Origin: Candidatus Paraburkholderia kirkii
GTDB lineage: Bacteria; Pseudomonadota; Gammaproteobacteria; Burkholderiales; Burkholderiaceae
Direction: 5' to 3'
DNA length: 64,000 nucleotides
Assembly: GCA_001189345.1 (NCBI GenBank)
Contig: LFKV01000039.1
Span: 43,917 to 107,916, forward strand
Shown: positions 45,139 to 54,949 of the stretch, one piece after another
How the letters are laid out: each line of letters begins with the position of its first letter
Position numbering within the stretch: position 1 is the first letter of the stretch
Notes under the pieces: model-generated
What the model saw: the letters and a program-made list of their open reading frames with translations, nothing else
Databases searched by the model: none
What the model was told of the DNA's origin: nothing
Position numbers and translations under genes: made by a program

Positions 45139-45181
45139 AAAAGAGGCCAGTTTCCCCTCGAGCGGGATGCTGGCCTCTTTT
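45139..45181. terminator. Bidirectional terminator between the HU-like and lysR genes
   Basis: A perfect 12-bp stem AAAAGAGGCCAG / CTGGCCTCTTTT with a 19-base loop. The A/T ends provide T tracts in both directions. It lies between two convergent genes. Confidence 0.88.
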
Positions 45182-45197
45182 GCTTTCTGGTTCTTGA

Positions 45198-46097
45198 TCA
45201 GATGCGTTCCTGGTTTTGTGCGAAGACCGCGCTGATCCAGTCCGCGAAAACCCGCACGCGCGCCGAGAGCTGGCGGTTGTGCGGATAGAGCACGGAGACC
45301 GGCATCGGCGGCGGCGCGAGGTCGGGAAGCACGCGTTGCAGGCGACCGTCGGCGAGCGCATCCTCGATGTGATAGCGCGGCACCTGAACGATGCCGAGCC
45401 CCGCGAGCGCGGCCTGCGTGTACATTTCGACGCCTGTCACCGACACCGTGGCCTTCAGCTCGACAGCTTCGATACGCTCGCCGACCGCGAACTCCAGCGG
45501 CACCACGCGGCCCGTCGCGCTCGATACGTAGTTCACCGCGCGATGCGAGGCGAGCGCTTCGAGGTCTTTCGGCATGCCTTCACGCGACAGATAGGCGGGG
45601 CTTGCCACGGTCACCTGCTCGAGCAGCGCGACGCGCCGGCCGAACATCGACGAATCTTGCAGCGTGCCCGTGCGCAGCACGTAATCGACGCCTTCGCGCA
45701 CGAGATCGACGAGCCTGTCGTCCTCGCCGATATGCAGCTCGAGTTGCCCATGACGCTCGAGAAACGCCGGCAGCGCGGGCATGACGAAATACCGCGCGAG
45801 CTTGCCTTGCCGGTTGACGCGCAACAGACCTTTCGGCTCGGCATGCCTGAACGAGCCTTCGGCTTCTTCCAGATCCGCGATCAGGCGCACGCAGCGGTGG
45901 TAATGCGCTTCGCCGTCGTGGGTGAGGCGCACCGTGCGCGTTGTGCGTTCGAGCAGACGCGCGCCGAGCCGTTCCTCCATACGCTTCATCAGATTGGTGA
46001 CGGTGGCGCGTGGCATCTGCAGGTCGTCGGTGGCCTGCGTGAAGCTGTGCCACTCCGCGATGCGCACGAACACCTGCATTTCCTGGAATCGATCCAT
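45198..46097 (-). CDS. LysR-family transcriptional regulator
   Basis: 299 residues, start MDRFQEMQVFVRIAEWHSFT, HTH around ATDDLQMPRATVTNLMKRME, and co-inducer domain through GLLRVNRQGKLARYFVMPAL and AGLGIVQVPRYHIEDALADG. It is of the type that controls a divergent oxidoreductase. It is indeed divergent from the SDR gene at 46178 with an 80-base gap, so that gene is the likely target. Intact, while the SDR is frameshifted. Confidence 0.92.
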   Translation of the reverse strand: MDRFQEMQVFVRIAEWHSFTQATDDLQMPRATVTNLMKRMEERLGARLLERTTRTVRLTHDGEAHYHRCVRLIADLEEAEGSFRHAEPKGLLRVNRQGKLARYFVMPALPAFLERHGQLELHIGEDDRLVDLVREGVDYVLRTGTLQDSSMFGRRVALLEQVTVASPAYLSREGMPKDLEALASHRAVNYVSSATGRVVPLEFAVGERIEAVELKATVSVTGVEMYTQAALAGLGIVQVPRYHIEDALADGRLQRVLPDLAPPPMPVSVLYPHNRQLSARVRVFADWISAVFAQNQERI

Positions 46098-46177
46098 GAT
46101 GGATGAGCGTCGGGATTGTTAAAGCAACTGAAACAATGATACTAAGCCACGCACGATGATCTTTGGGGAGCAGCATC

Positions 46178-46919
46178 ATGAGTCAGACGGAAACGAAACG
46201 TGTCGCCATCGTCACGGGCGCCTCGCGCGGCATCGGCGCGGAGATCGCGCGGCGGCTCGCACGCGACGGCTTCGCGGTCGCGGTGAACTATGCGACGAGC
46301 GCCAGAGAGGCGGATGCGCTCGTCGCTGAATTGCGCGAGGCGGGCGGCGCCGCGCTCACCGTGAAGGCCGACGTCGCGAACGCCGAGGAGGTGCGCGGCA
46401 TGTTCGAGACCGTCGAGGCCGCGCTCGGGCCTGTCGATGCGCTCGTCAACAACGCGGGTGTGTTGAAGACCATGCCGCTCGCCGATATGAGCAATGCGCT
46501 CTGACCAGACCTTCGACATCAACGTGCGCGGCACCTTCAACACGCTGCGCGAAGCGGCGTCGCGCATGAACGCGGGCGGCCGCATCGTCAACTTTTCGAG
46601 TACGACGCTCGCGCTCAACATGCCCGGCTACGCGATCTACAACGCGACGAAGGCGGCCGCCGAGTCGTTCACCCATGTCTTCGCGAAGGAGTTGCGCGGG
46701 CGCGGCATCACGGTGAACGCGGTCGCGCCGGGGCCGGTGGCGACGTCGCTGTTTCTGGACGGCAAGACCGACGAGCAGATCGCCGGCTTCTCGAAGATGG
46801 CGCCGCTGGAACGCCTCGGGCAGCCGGACGATATCGCGTCGGTCGTTGCGTTTCTCGTCGGGCGGGATGCGGGCTGGGTAAACGGGCAGGTGCTGCGCGC
46901 GAACGGCGGGATCGCATAG
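46178..46919 (+). pseudogene. SDR-family oxidoreductase, single frameshift
   Basis: The start MSQTETKRVAIVTGASRGIG has a GGGGAG ribosome site. The cofactor motif TGASRGIGAEIARRL and VDALVNNAGVLKTMPLADMS are in the first frame, which ends at 46504. The continuation (DQTFDINVRGTFNTLREAAS, the Ser of IVNFSSTTLALNMPGY and the catalytic YAIYNATKAAAESFTHVFAK, ending NGQVLRANGGIA) is one frame over. The shift is at about 46497-46503, where a single base lies between NAL and DQT. Otherwise full length (~245 residues). Confidence 0.9.
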
Positions 46920-46923
46920 GGCG

Positions 46924-47890
46924 TCAGAAGGTCAGCGCGAACTGTCCGGTTGCCATCGCGCGGCGCTTCGCCGCGCGTTTCGTTTGCGGTTCGACGGCGG
47001 AGCGCGCATGCGCGGCAGGCGGCGCGTCTTGTACGACGAGTTGGAGCGAGGGTCGCGCGTCGCATGCGATCCATTCCAGCTGCCCGGATGCGAGGTGCTT
47101 CGCGATCAGACTGTAGACATCGCAATCGAACGGACGGATATCGGGCGCGTCGGCGAGCAGCGGCGCGATGTCGCCGCGCGTCGCGCACGTGCCGAGATAG
47201 CACCAGCGGTCGATCACGTGCCACGCCTCGCGGCCCGTCGCTTCGTCGCGTTCCGGAATGGCGATCGGCCCCGCGTGTGGCCAGCGCACGAGGCGCGCGC
47301 TTTCCAGTGCGGCGAACACGCGTGCAGCGTGATCCGCGAGCGTTTCGGCGCTCGCGCACGGTCCGAGGCAACGTTTCACCTGATAGCCGAAACAACCGCG
47401 CCCGCGTGACGGCGGCGCCTTTTCGAGGCCGAGCGTCGCGTGACAGAGGTTGTGCTCGTCGGCGAGACGGCGCAGGAACGCATGCGCCTTCGCGCGCGAT
47501 GCGAACACGCCGGATGCGAACACGCCGAACAGATGTTCCTCGCGCGAGAGATCGCGCCTGTTCGCCTTCACGAGCGCGGGGGCGCCGGCGCCCGGCAGCC
47601 ATTGCCACGCACAGGCGCCCGCAGCGCCCCTGAGCAGCCGGTTGTGCGCCGGCTTCAGGTCCTTCACGAGTTTGCTTCGAGCAGCAGCGCGCCGAGTTCT
47701 CCGACCGTCTCGCGGCACTCGATGCGACGGATGGCCTGCGAATCGCCAGGTCCTTCGCCAGCCGGTGATCGCCCGAAAAATGCGCCGCGACGCGCTGTTT
47801 CACGTTGATGCTCTTGCCGACATAGAGCGGCGCGTCATCGTCGCCGTGGAGCTCGCTCGTCGTCAATTCGTCGCAGGGCGGCGGGACGAA
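46924..47890 (-). pseudogene. GIY-YIG nuclease with UvrC/Cho-like C-terminus, 5' truncated and frameshifted
   Basis: The minus strand gives DDDAPLYVGKSINVKQRVAA, the GIY-YIG core (YVGKS with Arg), then HFSGDHRLAKDLAIRR. After two shifts (47720-47790) it continues KLVKDLKPAHNRLLRG, ACAWQWLPGAGAPALVKANR, and the Cys-containing CHATLGLEKAPPSRGRGCFG and YQVKRCLGPCASAETLADHA. This order is that of the Cho/UvrC-like half of the Burkholderia exonuclease-GIY-YIG fusion protein. The N-terminal DnaQ-like exonuclease half is absent. The 5' side runs into the alpha-E gene on the opposite strand, so a deletion fused the two regions. Confidence 0.78.
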
Positions 47891-47930
47891 GGACACCTGG
47901 ATGGTCGAATAACCTTTTGCACATGACGTC

Positions 47931-48886
47931 ATGCTGAGCCGCACCGCCGATCACCTGTTCTGGATGGCGCGCTACATGGAGCGCGCCGATAACACCGCGC
48001 GCATGCTCGACATCAATCTGGAAGGCTCGCTCCTGCCGCAGACGCCCGAGCAGGAGGCGCGCGCGCAACGCTCGGTGCTGAAAATCTCCGAGCTGGAGGC
48101 CATGTTCGACGAGCGCCATCCCGGCTCGCATTCGCGCGAGGACATGCTGCATTTCATAGTGGCGGACGCGCGCAATCCGTCGAGCATCCTTGCCTGCCTG
48201 CAGGCGACGCGCGAGAACGCGCGCGCGCGGTGCGCGGCACGCTCACGACCGAAGGCTGGGAGACGATCAACCTCACCTGGCTCGAGTTCAATCAGCGGAT
48301 CGCGAACAGCGAGCTCGAAACGAGTCCGGACACGCTTTTCGAGTGGGTCAAGTACCGTTCGAATCTTTGCCGCGGCGTGATGCAGGGCACCGCGCTGCGC
48401 GACGACGCCTTCTTCTTCATGCAGCTCGGCATGTATCTGGAGCGCGCGGACAACACGGCGCGCATCCTCGACGTGCGCTTCGCGGACGCCACGCCGAACT
48501 TGCGCGAGGCGGCGCGCCAGCTCGAAGACTTCTATTACTGGACCTCCATCCTCAGCTCGGTCTCGGCGCTCGAGATCTATCGCAAAGTGTATCGCGACGT
48601 CGTGACGCCGGCGCGCGTCGTCGAGCTGCTGATCCTCAACGAGCAGATGCCGCGCTCGCTGATCGCCTCGCTCGACGGCGTCTGCGAGACGCTCGCCAAG
48701 CTGCGCACGGACGCTTCGAAGGAATGCGAGCGCTTCGCGGGCAAGCTGCGCGCGGACATCCTGTATTCCGACATCCGCCAGATTCTGGAGGCCGGCGTGC
48801 ACGCGTGGCTCACGCAGTTCCTGAGGCGCGTCGACGAGCTCGGCCTGCGCGTGATGCACACCTTCCTGATGCTGCCGATCGCGTGA
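47931..48886 (+). pseudogene. Alpha-E domain protein (DUF403), dinucleotide slippage frameshift
   Basis: Starts MLSRTADHLFWMARYMERAD, the alpha-E signature, and continues to ACLQATRENAR. There a run of GC repeats (48216-48228) has gained two bases; the continuation RGTLTTEGWETINLTWLEFN is in another frame and stays open to the end (HTFLMLPIA). A second signature (QLGMYLERADNTARILDVRF) shows the internal symmetry of the family. Alpha-E proteins are encoded with a circularly permuted ATP-grasp protein and a transglutaminase in a conserved peptide-modification-like cluster. Here the ATP-grasp gene is missing, replaced by the GIY-YIG remnant. Confidence 0.88.
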
Positions 48887-48902
48887 ACGGGGCGTAACGA
48901 TC

Positions 48903-49696
48903 ATGCTGCTGACCATTCGCCACGACATCCGCTACCGCTACGCCGCGCCCGTCAGTATTCGATCCAGCAGTTTCGCGTGACGCCGGCGAGCGGTTCGTCG
49001 CAGATCGTGCGGCACTGGCATGTCGAGGCGCTGGGCAAGCTCGACGCCGCCCGCGACGCCTACGGCAACGTGCTGCACACGCTCGTGCTGACGAAGCCGC
49101 ACGGCGAGATCCACGTGAGCGTGAGCGGCGAAGTCGAAACCGAAGCGCTCGCCGACGGCCGCCTGTTCGGCGAAGCGGGTCCGATCCCGCTCGAACATTT
49201 CACGTGCGCGACCGCGCTGACCGCGCCCGATGCGGCGATCCGCGAACTCGCGCAGCGCGTGCCGGCGTTCGATACGCCCGCGTCGCTCGTCGCGCTGGCG
49301 GAGCGCATCGCGGAATGCATGGCGTATCGACACGAGCAGGCCGATGCGACGGGCACGGCGGCGCAGGCGCTCGGGCGCGGCGTCGGCCACGGGATCATGC
49401 GCACGTGATGCTGGCCTGCTGCCGTGCGCGGGGCGTGCCGGCGCGCTGCGTGAGCGGCTATTTCCATGCGGGCGCGGACGAATCCGTTGCGGTGCACGCC
49501 TGGGTCGACGCGTGGGTCGAGCACGGCTGGGTCTCGCTGGACGCGACACGTGCCGCGTTCGCCGGCGCGCGCCACTGCCGCGTCGCCGTGGCACGCGATT
49601 ACGAAGCCGCCGCGCCTGTGCGCGGTGCGCGCGTCGGCGGCAAGGAGGAAAACCCTTTCGATGCGCGTCGGCATCGACGCGCGGCCGGATCAGTGA
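48903..49696 (+). pseudogene. Transglutaminase-like protease (Bact_transglu_N type), frameshifted
   Basis: Starts MLLTIRHDIRYRYAAPVSI, then shifts; the next segment (QQFRVTPASGSSQIVRHWHV, DAYGNVLHTLVLTKPHGEIH) is in a second frame. Near 49400 it shifts again to MLACCRARGVPARCVSGYFH and HAWVDAWVEHGWVSLDATRA, which carries the His and Asp of the transglutaminase triad. The catalytic Cys region is compromised by the shift and by a small deletion around GVGHGIMRT. The C-terminus RVGIDARPDQ ends with the TGA at 49696. The usual length is ~265 residues. Middle gene of the alpha-E cluster. Confidence 0.85.
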
Positions 49697-49773
49697 ACGC
49701 GCCGCGCAGGACGGATGCGGTGCGCAGTCGCGCTCAGTACGATACTGGTTTGCTTGTTTCAGGACGGATCGAC

Positions 49774-50650
49774 ATGACTTATTGCGTGGGCATGTGCGTG
49801 GACGACGGACTCGTGTTCCTGTCCGACACACGCACCAACGCCGGCGTGGACCACGTGAGCGCCGCGCACAAGATGGTTGTTTTCGAACAGCCGGGCGAGC
49901 GCTTGATCGTCCTGCTCGCAGCGGGCAATCTCGCGCTGACGCAGGCGGTGACCCACCTGCTCGCGGAGCCGTCCGATCCCGCCGCGCCCACGCTCTACAG
50001 CGTCGCGACGATGGCGGAAGCGGCGCGCATCGTCGGCGATGCGGTGCGCGAGGTGCATCGGCGCGACGCGCTGTCGCTCGCGGAATTCAGCGTCGACTTC
50101 AATTGCAGCTTCATCCTCGGCAGGCAGATCTGCGGGCAGTCGCCGCGCCTCTTCATGATCTACGCGGCGGGCAATTTCATCGAATCGACCCGCGTGTCGC
50201 CGTATTTCCAGATCGGCGAGTCGAAGTACGGCAAGCCGATCATCGATCGCGTCATTACGCCCGCGTCGCCACTCGACGAAGCCGCCAAGTGCGCGCTCAT
50301 TTCGATGGATTCGACGCTGCGCTCCAATCTGCCGCTCGATCTGCTGGTCTACGAAAAGGACTCGCTGCGCGTGACGCGCTTCGCCACGCTCGACAACAAC
50401 AGCGCGTACTACCAGAGATCAACAAGACCTGGGCGAACGCCTGCGACAGCTCTTCGGCGAGATTCCGAACCCGTCCTGGACCGAACTCGACAACGTGCCG
50501 TTGCGCCCGCGCGAAACGCGCAGCACGGTGCCGCGGCTCGTCATCGGCGATCTGCCGTGCGGCTCGGACGCGCCCGCGCAGACGCTCGCGGAAGACGTCG
50601 ATCCGGCGAACAACGCGCCGCAGCAGCAGGCGCCCTCAGCGCGCCGGTGA
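49774..50650 (+). pseudogene. Proteasome-type protease (Ntn hydrolase, Anbu-like), C-terminal frameshift
   Basis: Starts MTYCVGMCVDDGLVFLSDTR. The Thr-2 nucleophile after Met and the SDTRTNAGVD strand are typical of bacterial proteasome-like (Anbu) peptidases. The body is intact through FMIYAAGNFIESTRVSPYFQ and SLRVTRFATLDNNSAYYQ. Near 50415-50440 a frameshift precedes INKTWGERLRQLFGEIPNPS and the C-terminal WTELDNVPLRPRETRSTVPR, ending APQQQAPSARR at 50650. About 210 of ~280 residues can be made from one frame, so a truncated but folded core is possible. Last gene of the alpha-E/transglutaminase cluster; its 3' end converges with GDPD. Confidence 0.83.
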
Positions 50651-51622
50651 CGGGCATTGCGGCGGCCGGGTCATGGCAGCCTTGATCGCCCGCATCTTGC
50701 GCGGCGAATCGGCGAGCACGGCGTTCACGCCGAGACACGCGGCGGCCCGATAGTCGTCGGCGTCGTCGATGCCGATCGCCAGCCGCACCTCGCCCTTCGC
50801 GCGGAAGCATGCTATCGCTTCGGGCATCCAGAGCGTAGCCGTCACCGGCGAGCGCGCTTCGCCGAGCGTGAAGGTTTCCACCAGCTCCATCTTTCTCGCG
50901 AACTCGAACGCCGTCCATGTGCCGGGCTGCGGCGCGTCCTCGCACGTCTGCGCCAGCGCAACGGCGGCGAGTCTCGCGCGGGTCGCATCGCACGATTCGA
51001 AGACGCGGGCCTGAGGATACGCGGCGAATGCCATCTGGTAAGCGGCGTCGGTCGAATAGATCAGCACGCGCTGCCAGGCGTTTTCCTGGTCGAGCACGCG
51101 CGCGACCGCCTCGGCCTGTGCGTCGGCGGGCAGGGCCTTCATGTCGAGCATCACGGGCGCGGCGGACGGAGTCGCGCGCAGCGCCGCCGCGAGCGCGGGA
51201 ATGCGCAGCGGCTGGTCGCGATACGGATGGCGTTTCGCGCCGCTCGCGTCGGTTCGGACGAAGTTCCAGCCCGCGTTCAGGCGCTCGAGCGCGGCGAAGT
51301 CGAGCGCGGCGACCGCGCCTTTTCCGTTGATGTTCATCGAGAGATCGGCCGGACGGTAGAGCACCGGCACGCCGTCGCGCGTGGGCTGCACGGTGAGCCA
51401 GATCGCGTCTGCATGATTCGTCAGCGCGCCTTCGATGGCGAGCAGCGTGTTTTCAGGGTAATCGGCCGCGCTGCCGCGGTGCGCGACGATCGCCGGCAAG
51501 CCGGGTGAATCATCGGCGAAGGCGGACGGGATGCCTTCGGAGCCGCACCCTGCGCTCGCGATACAGACGGTGAGCGAAACGGCGAGCATGAAAGAACGAG
51601 GGGAAACGCAGGACAGCGGCAT
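50636..51622 (-). CDS. Glycerophosphodiester phosphodiesterase, exported
   Basis: 328 residues with a signal sequence (FMLAVSLTVCIASAGCGS) that could be lipidated at the Cys. The GDPD domain starts AIVAHRGSAADYPENTLLAI; His, Arg and Glu here are active-site residues. It continues with YRPADLSMNINGKG, SAAPVMLDMKALPADAQAEA and the C-terminal CLGVNAVLADSPRKMRAIKA. It would hydrolyse glycerophosphodiesters from phospholipids to glycerol-3-phosphate in the periplasm. In VQPTRDGVPVL the family position of the second metal acid (ExDVxxTxDGxxVV) reads LTVQPTRDG, so the Glu/Asp pair usually upstream appears replaced. This may reduce activity. Otherwise the gene is complete. Confidence 0.85.
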   Translation of the reverse strand: MPLSCVSPRSFMLAVSLTVCIASAGCGSEGIPSAFADDSPGLPAIVAHRGSAADYPENTLLAIEGALTNHADAIWLTVQPTRDGVPVLYRPADLSMNINGKGAVAALDFAALERLNAGWNFVRTDASGAKRHPYRDQPLRIPALAAALRATPSAAPVMLDMKALPADAQAEAVARVLDQENAWQRVLIYSTDAAYQMAFAAYPQARVFESCDATRARLAAVALAQTCEDAPQPGTWTAFEFARKMELVETFTLGEARSPVTATLWMPEAIACFRAKGEVRLAIGIDDADDYRAAACLGVNAVLADSPRKMRAIKAAMTRPPQCPSPAR

Positions 51623-51730
51623 CGTATGAAGCTCCCGGTGGGTTGATCTCCGGGCGATTCTGCGGCGGCCGTTCGCCGAATTTGCGCGCGTCCGGTCGAT
51701 TTCGACAATTCGTTACGTCGCCGCGCGCGC

Positions 51731-51765
51731 AAAAAAAACAGCCATCGGCAAGACCGATGGCTGTT
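51731..51765 (-). terminator. Terminator of the porin gene
   Basis: Stem AACAGCCATCGG / CCGATGGCTGTT with a five-base loop. On the minus strand it is followed by eight T (A run at 51731-51738). It lies about 58 bases beyond the porin stop. Confidence 0.9.
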
Positions 51766-51822
51766 CGAGGGTACTGCGGTCCTCCAGACGCGGCACTCGC
51801 ATGCCGCGCCAGTCGGTTGTTC

Positions 51823-52992
51823 TTAGAACTTGTGGCGCACGCCGAGGATGACCATTTCCTGGTGGCTGCGGCCGCTTTCGTAGCCGTACGAGCCGATCGA
51901 CGCTTGTGCCGAGTTCGTGCCGCCCGTCGTACCGTCGCGCTGATCGCCGCTTGCGTGCTGATAAGCAGCAACAGCGTACAAGTCGGTGCGCTTCGACAGC
52001 GAGTAGTCGGCGCCGATGCTGATTTGGTGGTACGCCGCTTCGGCATCGCCACCCGACTTCGTGTAGGTGTAGCCCAGACCCATCAACAGAGCCGGCGTGA
52101 CCTGGAAGTTCACGAAGGCGTTGCCGACGTTGAAGTGCTCCGAGCCGAAGCGCGAACCGCTGTCAGCCTTGTACTGCGCATTGCTGTACGAACCGCCGAC
52201 CGTGAACGCGCCGATCGAGTACTGGATCGCGCCGCGAGCGATGCCGATGGCATGCGCCGAAGCGTAGGTGTTGTTGATCGGGCCGTCGAACAGTGGATCC
52301 GAGCTCGGGCTGGTCCAGGTGCTGGCGTCCGTCTGCGGAATACGGCCGGCATTCGGGTTGTTCGCGTAGAAGTAGCCGCCTGCGATTGCCAGCGGGCCGT
52401 TGTTGTACGTTGCCGCGCCCGACCACGTCTGACCTTGGCCGGTTGCGCCTGCGAGGCCGGAGAAGCCATACAGCGCTTCGACCTGGAAGCCCGCGTAGTT
52501 CAGCGAAACGTACTTGACCGCGTTGCTCACGCGCAGCGAGTTATCGTAGTTGTCGATGTCGCCCGGCGTTGCGAAGATCGCGCCCCAGTAGTTGTCAGCC
52601 GTGATGCCTTGCACCATGTCGACCAGCGGGTCGTACTGGCGACCGAGGGTGACCGTACCCCACTGGCTGCCCGATAGACCAACGAACGCCTGACGGCCGA
52701 ATTCGCGGCCGCCCTGGCCGAGCCTGCCGGTACCGACGTCAAAGCCGTTTTCCAACTGGAAGATCGCCTTTAGGCCGCCGCCCAGGTCTTCCTGACCCTT
52801 CAGGCCCCAGCGATCGCCGGACAGGTTGCCGTTGATCATGCCGAACAGCTTGTCGCCGTTTGCATTGGCATGGCTCACGTAGCCGAGGCCAGCGTCGATC
52901 ATGCCATACAGCGTCACGCTCGTTTGTGCCTGTGCCGCGCCTGCCGCGCCGAGCAGAGCCAGCGAGAGGGACGTCAGTGCGAATCGTTTCAT
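51823..52992 (-). CDS. Gram-negative general porin (OmpC family)
   Basis: 389 residues from MKRFALTSLSLALLGAAGAA, with a signal peptide cleaved after AAQA. The 16-stranded outer-membrane barrel is typical of Burkholderia OpcP/OmpC: TSVTLYGMIDAGLGYVSHAN, GLKGQEDLGGGLKAIFQLEN, GFDVGTGRLGQGGREFGRQA, FVGLSGSQWGTVTLGRQYDP, and the C-terminal HQEMVILGVRHKF ending in the Phe needed for BAM-mediated insertion. It is less GC-biased and strongly codon-adapted, as expected for a highly expressed gene. It has its own terminator. Intact and probably the main diffusion porin. Confidence 0.95.
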   Translation of the reverse strand: MKRFALTSLSLALLGAAGAAQAQTSVTLYGMIDAGLGYVSHANANGDKLFGMINGNLSGDRWGLKGQEDLGGGLKAIFQLENGFDVGTGRLGQGGREFGRQAFVGLSGSQWGTVTLGRQYDPLVDMVQGITADNYWGAIFATPGDIDNYDNSLRVSNAVKYVSLNYAGFQVEALYGFSGLAGATGQGQTWSGAATYNNGPLAIAGGYFYANNPNAGRIPQTDASTWTSPSSDPLFDGPINNTYASAHAIGIARGAIQYSIGAFTVGGSYSNAQYKADSGSRFGSEHFNVGNAFVNFQVTPALLMGLGYTYTKSGGDAEAAYHQISIGADYSLSKRTDLYAVAAYQHASGDQRDGTTGGTNSAQASIGSYGYESGRSHQEMVILGVRHKF

Positions 52993-53898
52993 CGAATTCT
53001 CCACGCGAATGATTAAAATCGTTGTTGCCGGCGCAGAGAATAACGCAACGTTTCGTAACTTAAGAAATGAAAAAATATAGACTGTCTCAAAAAACAGACA
53101 CTCGGGCGTGACGCCCGCCAGTCAAGCGTCTCCGGCAGGCTTTCGAGGAAAGCCGCGACGGCAGGCGCTATCTCAAAAAGTTCCGCGCGGCGCGCGGGTT
53201 TTAAATCCAAATCCGGCGCGTTCGTCGCGACACTCGATTGCCGTCGAATCCAATAACAAACGGCTTTTTTGGTGCACGATTTTTCGGATTCGCCGGACAG
53301 CCGCCGCGTGTCGGTTTCGCGATGTTCAATCGTCATATCGTTCGGAATCGCAGCGCGAAAGCAGCGCCACCGCCATGCCCTCGCTCGCGGCGAAGAGCAC
53401 CGCGCGCCACGGATGCCGGCGCATCGCCTCGTTGGCGCGCGACGCCAGGCGGCTCGCGCCGATTCGTGAAGACTTACGGGCCGATGCTGTCCAATCGATG
53501 AGGCGCGCAAACCATGCCGGCGCCCTGGGAGACGATCATGATTCCCGCCTTGCTCGAAACCATCGGTGTGCTGTCGCTGCTCGTGAACGTGGCCGCGAAA
53601 ATCGCGTTGCTGCGCGATCTGCGAGAGGGCTACGCGCCCGACTCGCCCGAGGCCGCCGCGCGTCTGTCCGCATTGGCCCGGCATGATCGCATCGCCTGTT
53701 TCCGGCGGAAGGATGCCGGGCAGCGCGAGCGCCGCGACGATCGCAAGCACCCGGGCGATCGGGCGCGCCGCATGGAACACGGCGCTGATCGCCGTCGGGC
53801 GCACCGTGGACCCGGATGACGCACGGCATGCGCCACCGCCGTTCGTTGCCGCAGCGTGGCGCGAGCGCGGATGAAGCTGCTCGCAGGCGGCGCGTCGC
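52993..53898. other. Degenerate region upstream of the porin
   Basis: About 900 bases without an intact recognisable gene. The 53000-53080 part is AT-rich and probably holds the porin promoter. On the minus strand two stretches look like protein remnants: LFEIAPAVAAFLESLPETLD (ending near 53110) and ANEAMRRHPWRAVLFAASEG with a following stop at ~53330. The latter resembles the C-terminal helix of DUF883/YqjD-type membrane proteins. Neither has a start. Confidence 0.35.
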
Positions 53899-54402
53899 TC
53901 AGTGCGCGCCCGCCACGAGCGGCGGCAGGCCGAGCAGCTTCCTCGCCGACTCGTAAGCGCGCACGAAGCGGGGATCGTCGTCGAACTCGCGCGCCATCCA
54001 CGTCGAAAGATCGTCGCGGCACGCCGGATCGGCGATATCACGAAAGCATGCCGAATTCGCGGGCATCATGCTCGCCGCCCAGTAGAAGCCGAACAATGTC
54101 TGCTTCTCGGCGGGCTCCATCGCGATGGCGTGCGGATCGGCGCCGGAGAACCATCGGTCGAGCTTGGCCGAAAGCGAGTCTTCGGTCTCTTGGCTTTCGT
54201 ATGAGAACACGTAGCCGCCGCCTGCCTGTGCCGTATGAAAGTCGTTGATCACGACGGCGGCGACAAAACGCGCCGCTCTCGCGTTGGCGACGAACGGTTG
54301 CGCATGCGCATCCCAAGTCAGAAACCAGAGAAAGACGAGCAATGCATTAGTTTTATGCCGAACAAATGCGCGGCATTTTTTCCGATCGCTTGCCGAATTC
54401 AC
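53899..54402 (-). CDS. Hypothetical exported protein
   Basis: Up to 167 residues. An internal hydrophobic stretch (NALLVFLWFLTWDAHAQPF) reads as a signal peptide with an AHA-Q cleavage site, but the residues before it are too many and basic, so the true start may be further in. The mature part is AARFVAAVVINDFHTAQAGG, TLFGFYWAASMMPANSACFR, two Cys likely forming a disulphide (SACFRDIADPACRDD), and LSTWMAREFDDDPRFVRAYE. No known family recognised. The 5' region is AT-rich. It could be a truncated gene. Confidence 0.5.
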   Translation of the reverse strand: MNSASDRKKCRAFVRHKTNALLVFLWFLTWDAHAQPFVANARAARFVAAVVINDFHTAQAGGGYVFSYESQETEDSLSAKLDRWFSGADPHAIAMEPAEKQTLFGFYWAASMMPANSACFRDIADPACRDDLSTWMAREFDDDPRFVRAYESARKLLGLPPLVAGAH

Positions 54403-54556
54403 ACGAATAAGAGGAAAGAATTTTGCGCCGGAATCAATTTGCGGCTTGAAACATGTATTAGTTTTACCGATTTATTTATTTTCAACGCGGAAACGATAAA
54501 GCGGCCGTCATTGGCGGTCGATATCATCGGCCCGGGGATCGCGGTCCACCAATGCA

Positions 54557-54578
54557 AAACGGCCCTTGCGGGCCGTTT
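54557..54578 (-). terminator. Terminator of the cold-shock gene
   Basis: A perfect 9-bp stem AAACGGCCC / GGGCCGTTT with a four-base loop. On the minus strand TTTT continues past the stem. It lies 26 bases beyond the csp stop. Confidence 0.85.
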
Positions 54579-54604
54579 CGTGCCTTGGGCGAGAACCGCC
54601 GAAC

Positions 54605-54808
54605 TTACAGCGGCTGGATCGTCGAAGCCTGCTTGCCCTTCGGGCCTTGCTTGACTTCGAAGCTCACCTTCTGATTCTCCTGAAGCGACTTGAAACCCTT
54701 GGACTGGATTTCGGAGAAATGTGCAAACAGGTCTTCGCCGCCGTCATCCGGCGTGATGAAACCAAAACCCTTTGCATCGTTGAACCACTTCACAGTACCT
54801 GTTGCCAT
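54605..54808 (-). CDS. cspA: Cold-shock protein (CspA family)
   Basis: 67 residues, start [20 protein letters not shown]; an upstream in-frame Met (MGK) is less likely. The RNA-binding motifs KGFGFI (RNP1) and DLFAHFSEI (RNP2, VFVHF-like) are present, then [20 protein letters not shown] and ASTIQPL. It acts as an RNA chaperone and antiterminator. It is a stand-alone gene with an 80-base AT-rich leader and a strong terminator. Intact. Confidence 0.95.
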   Translation of the reverse strand: MATGTVKWFNDAKGFGFITPDDGGEDLFAHFSEIQSKGFKSLQENQKVSFEVKQGPKGKQASTIQPL

Positions 54809-54949
54809 TTTTCCCAACCCTTTTGAGACGAATTACGTTGAAGATGCGCTGCGAAATCTCGAGCGGCGCGTATTCTACCACGCCAGAACGCGAACATCAA
54901 ATAAGCGTTTCTGCTAAGAGACAGACGTGCTATATGCGCGTCATACGTG

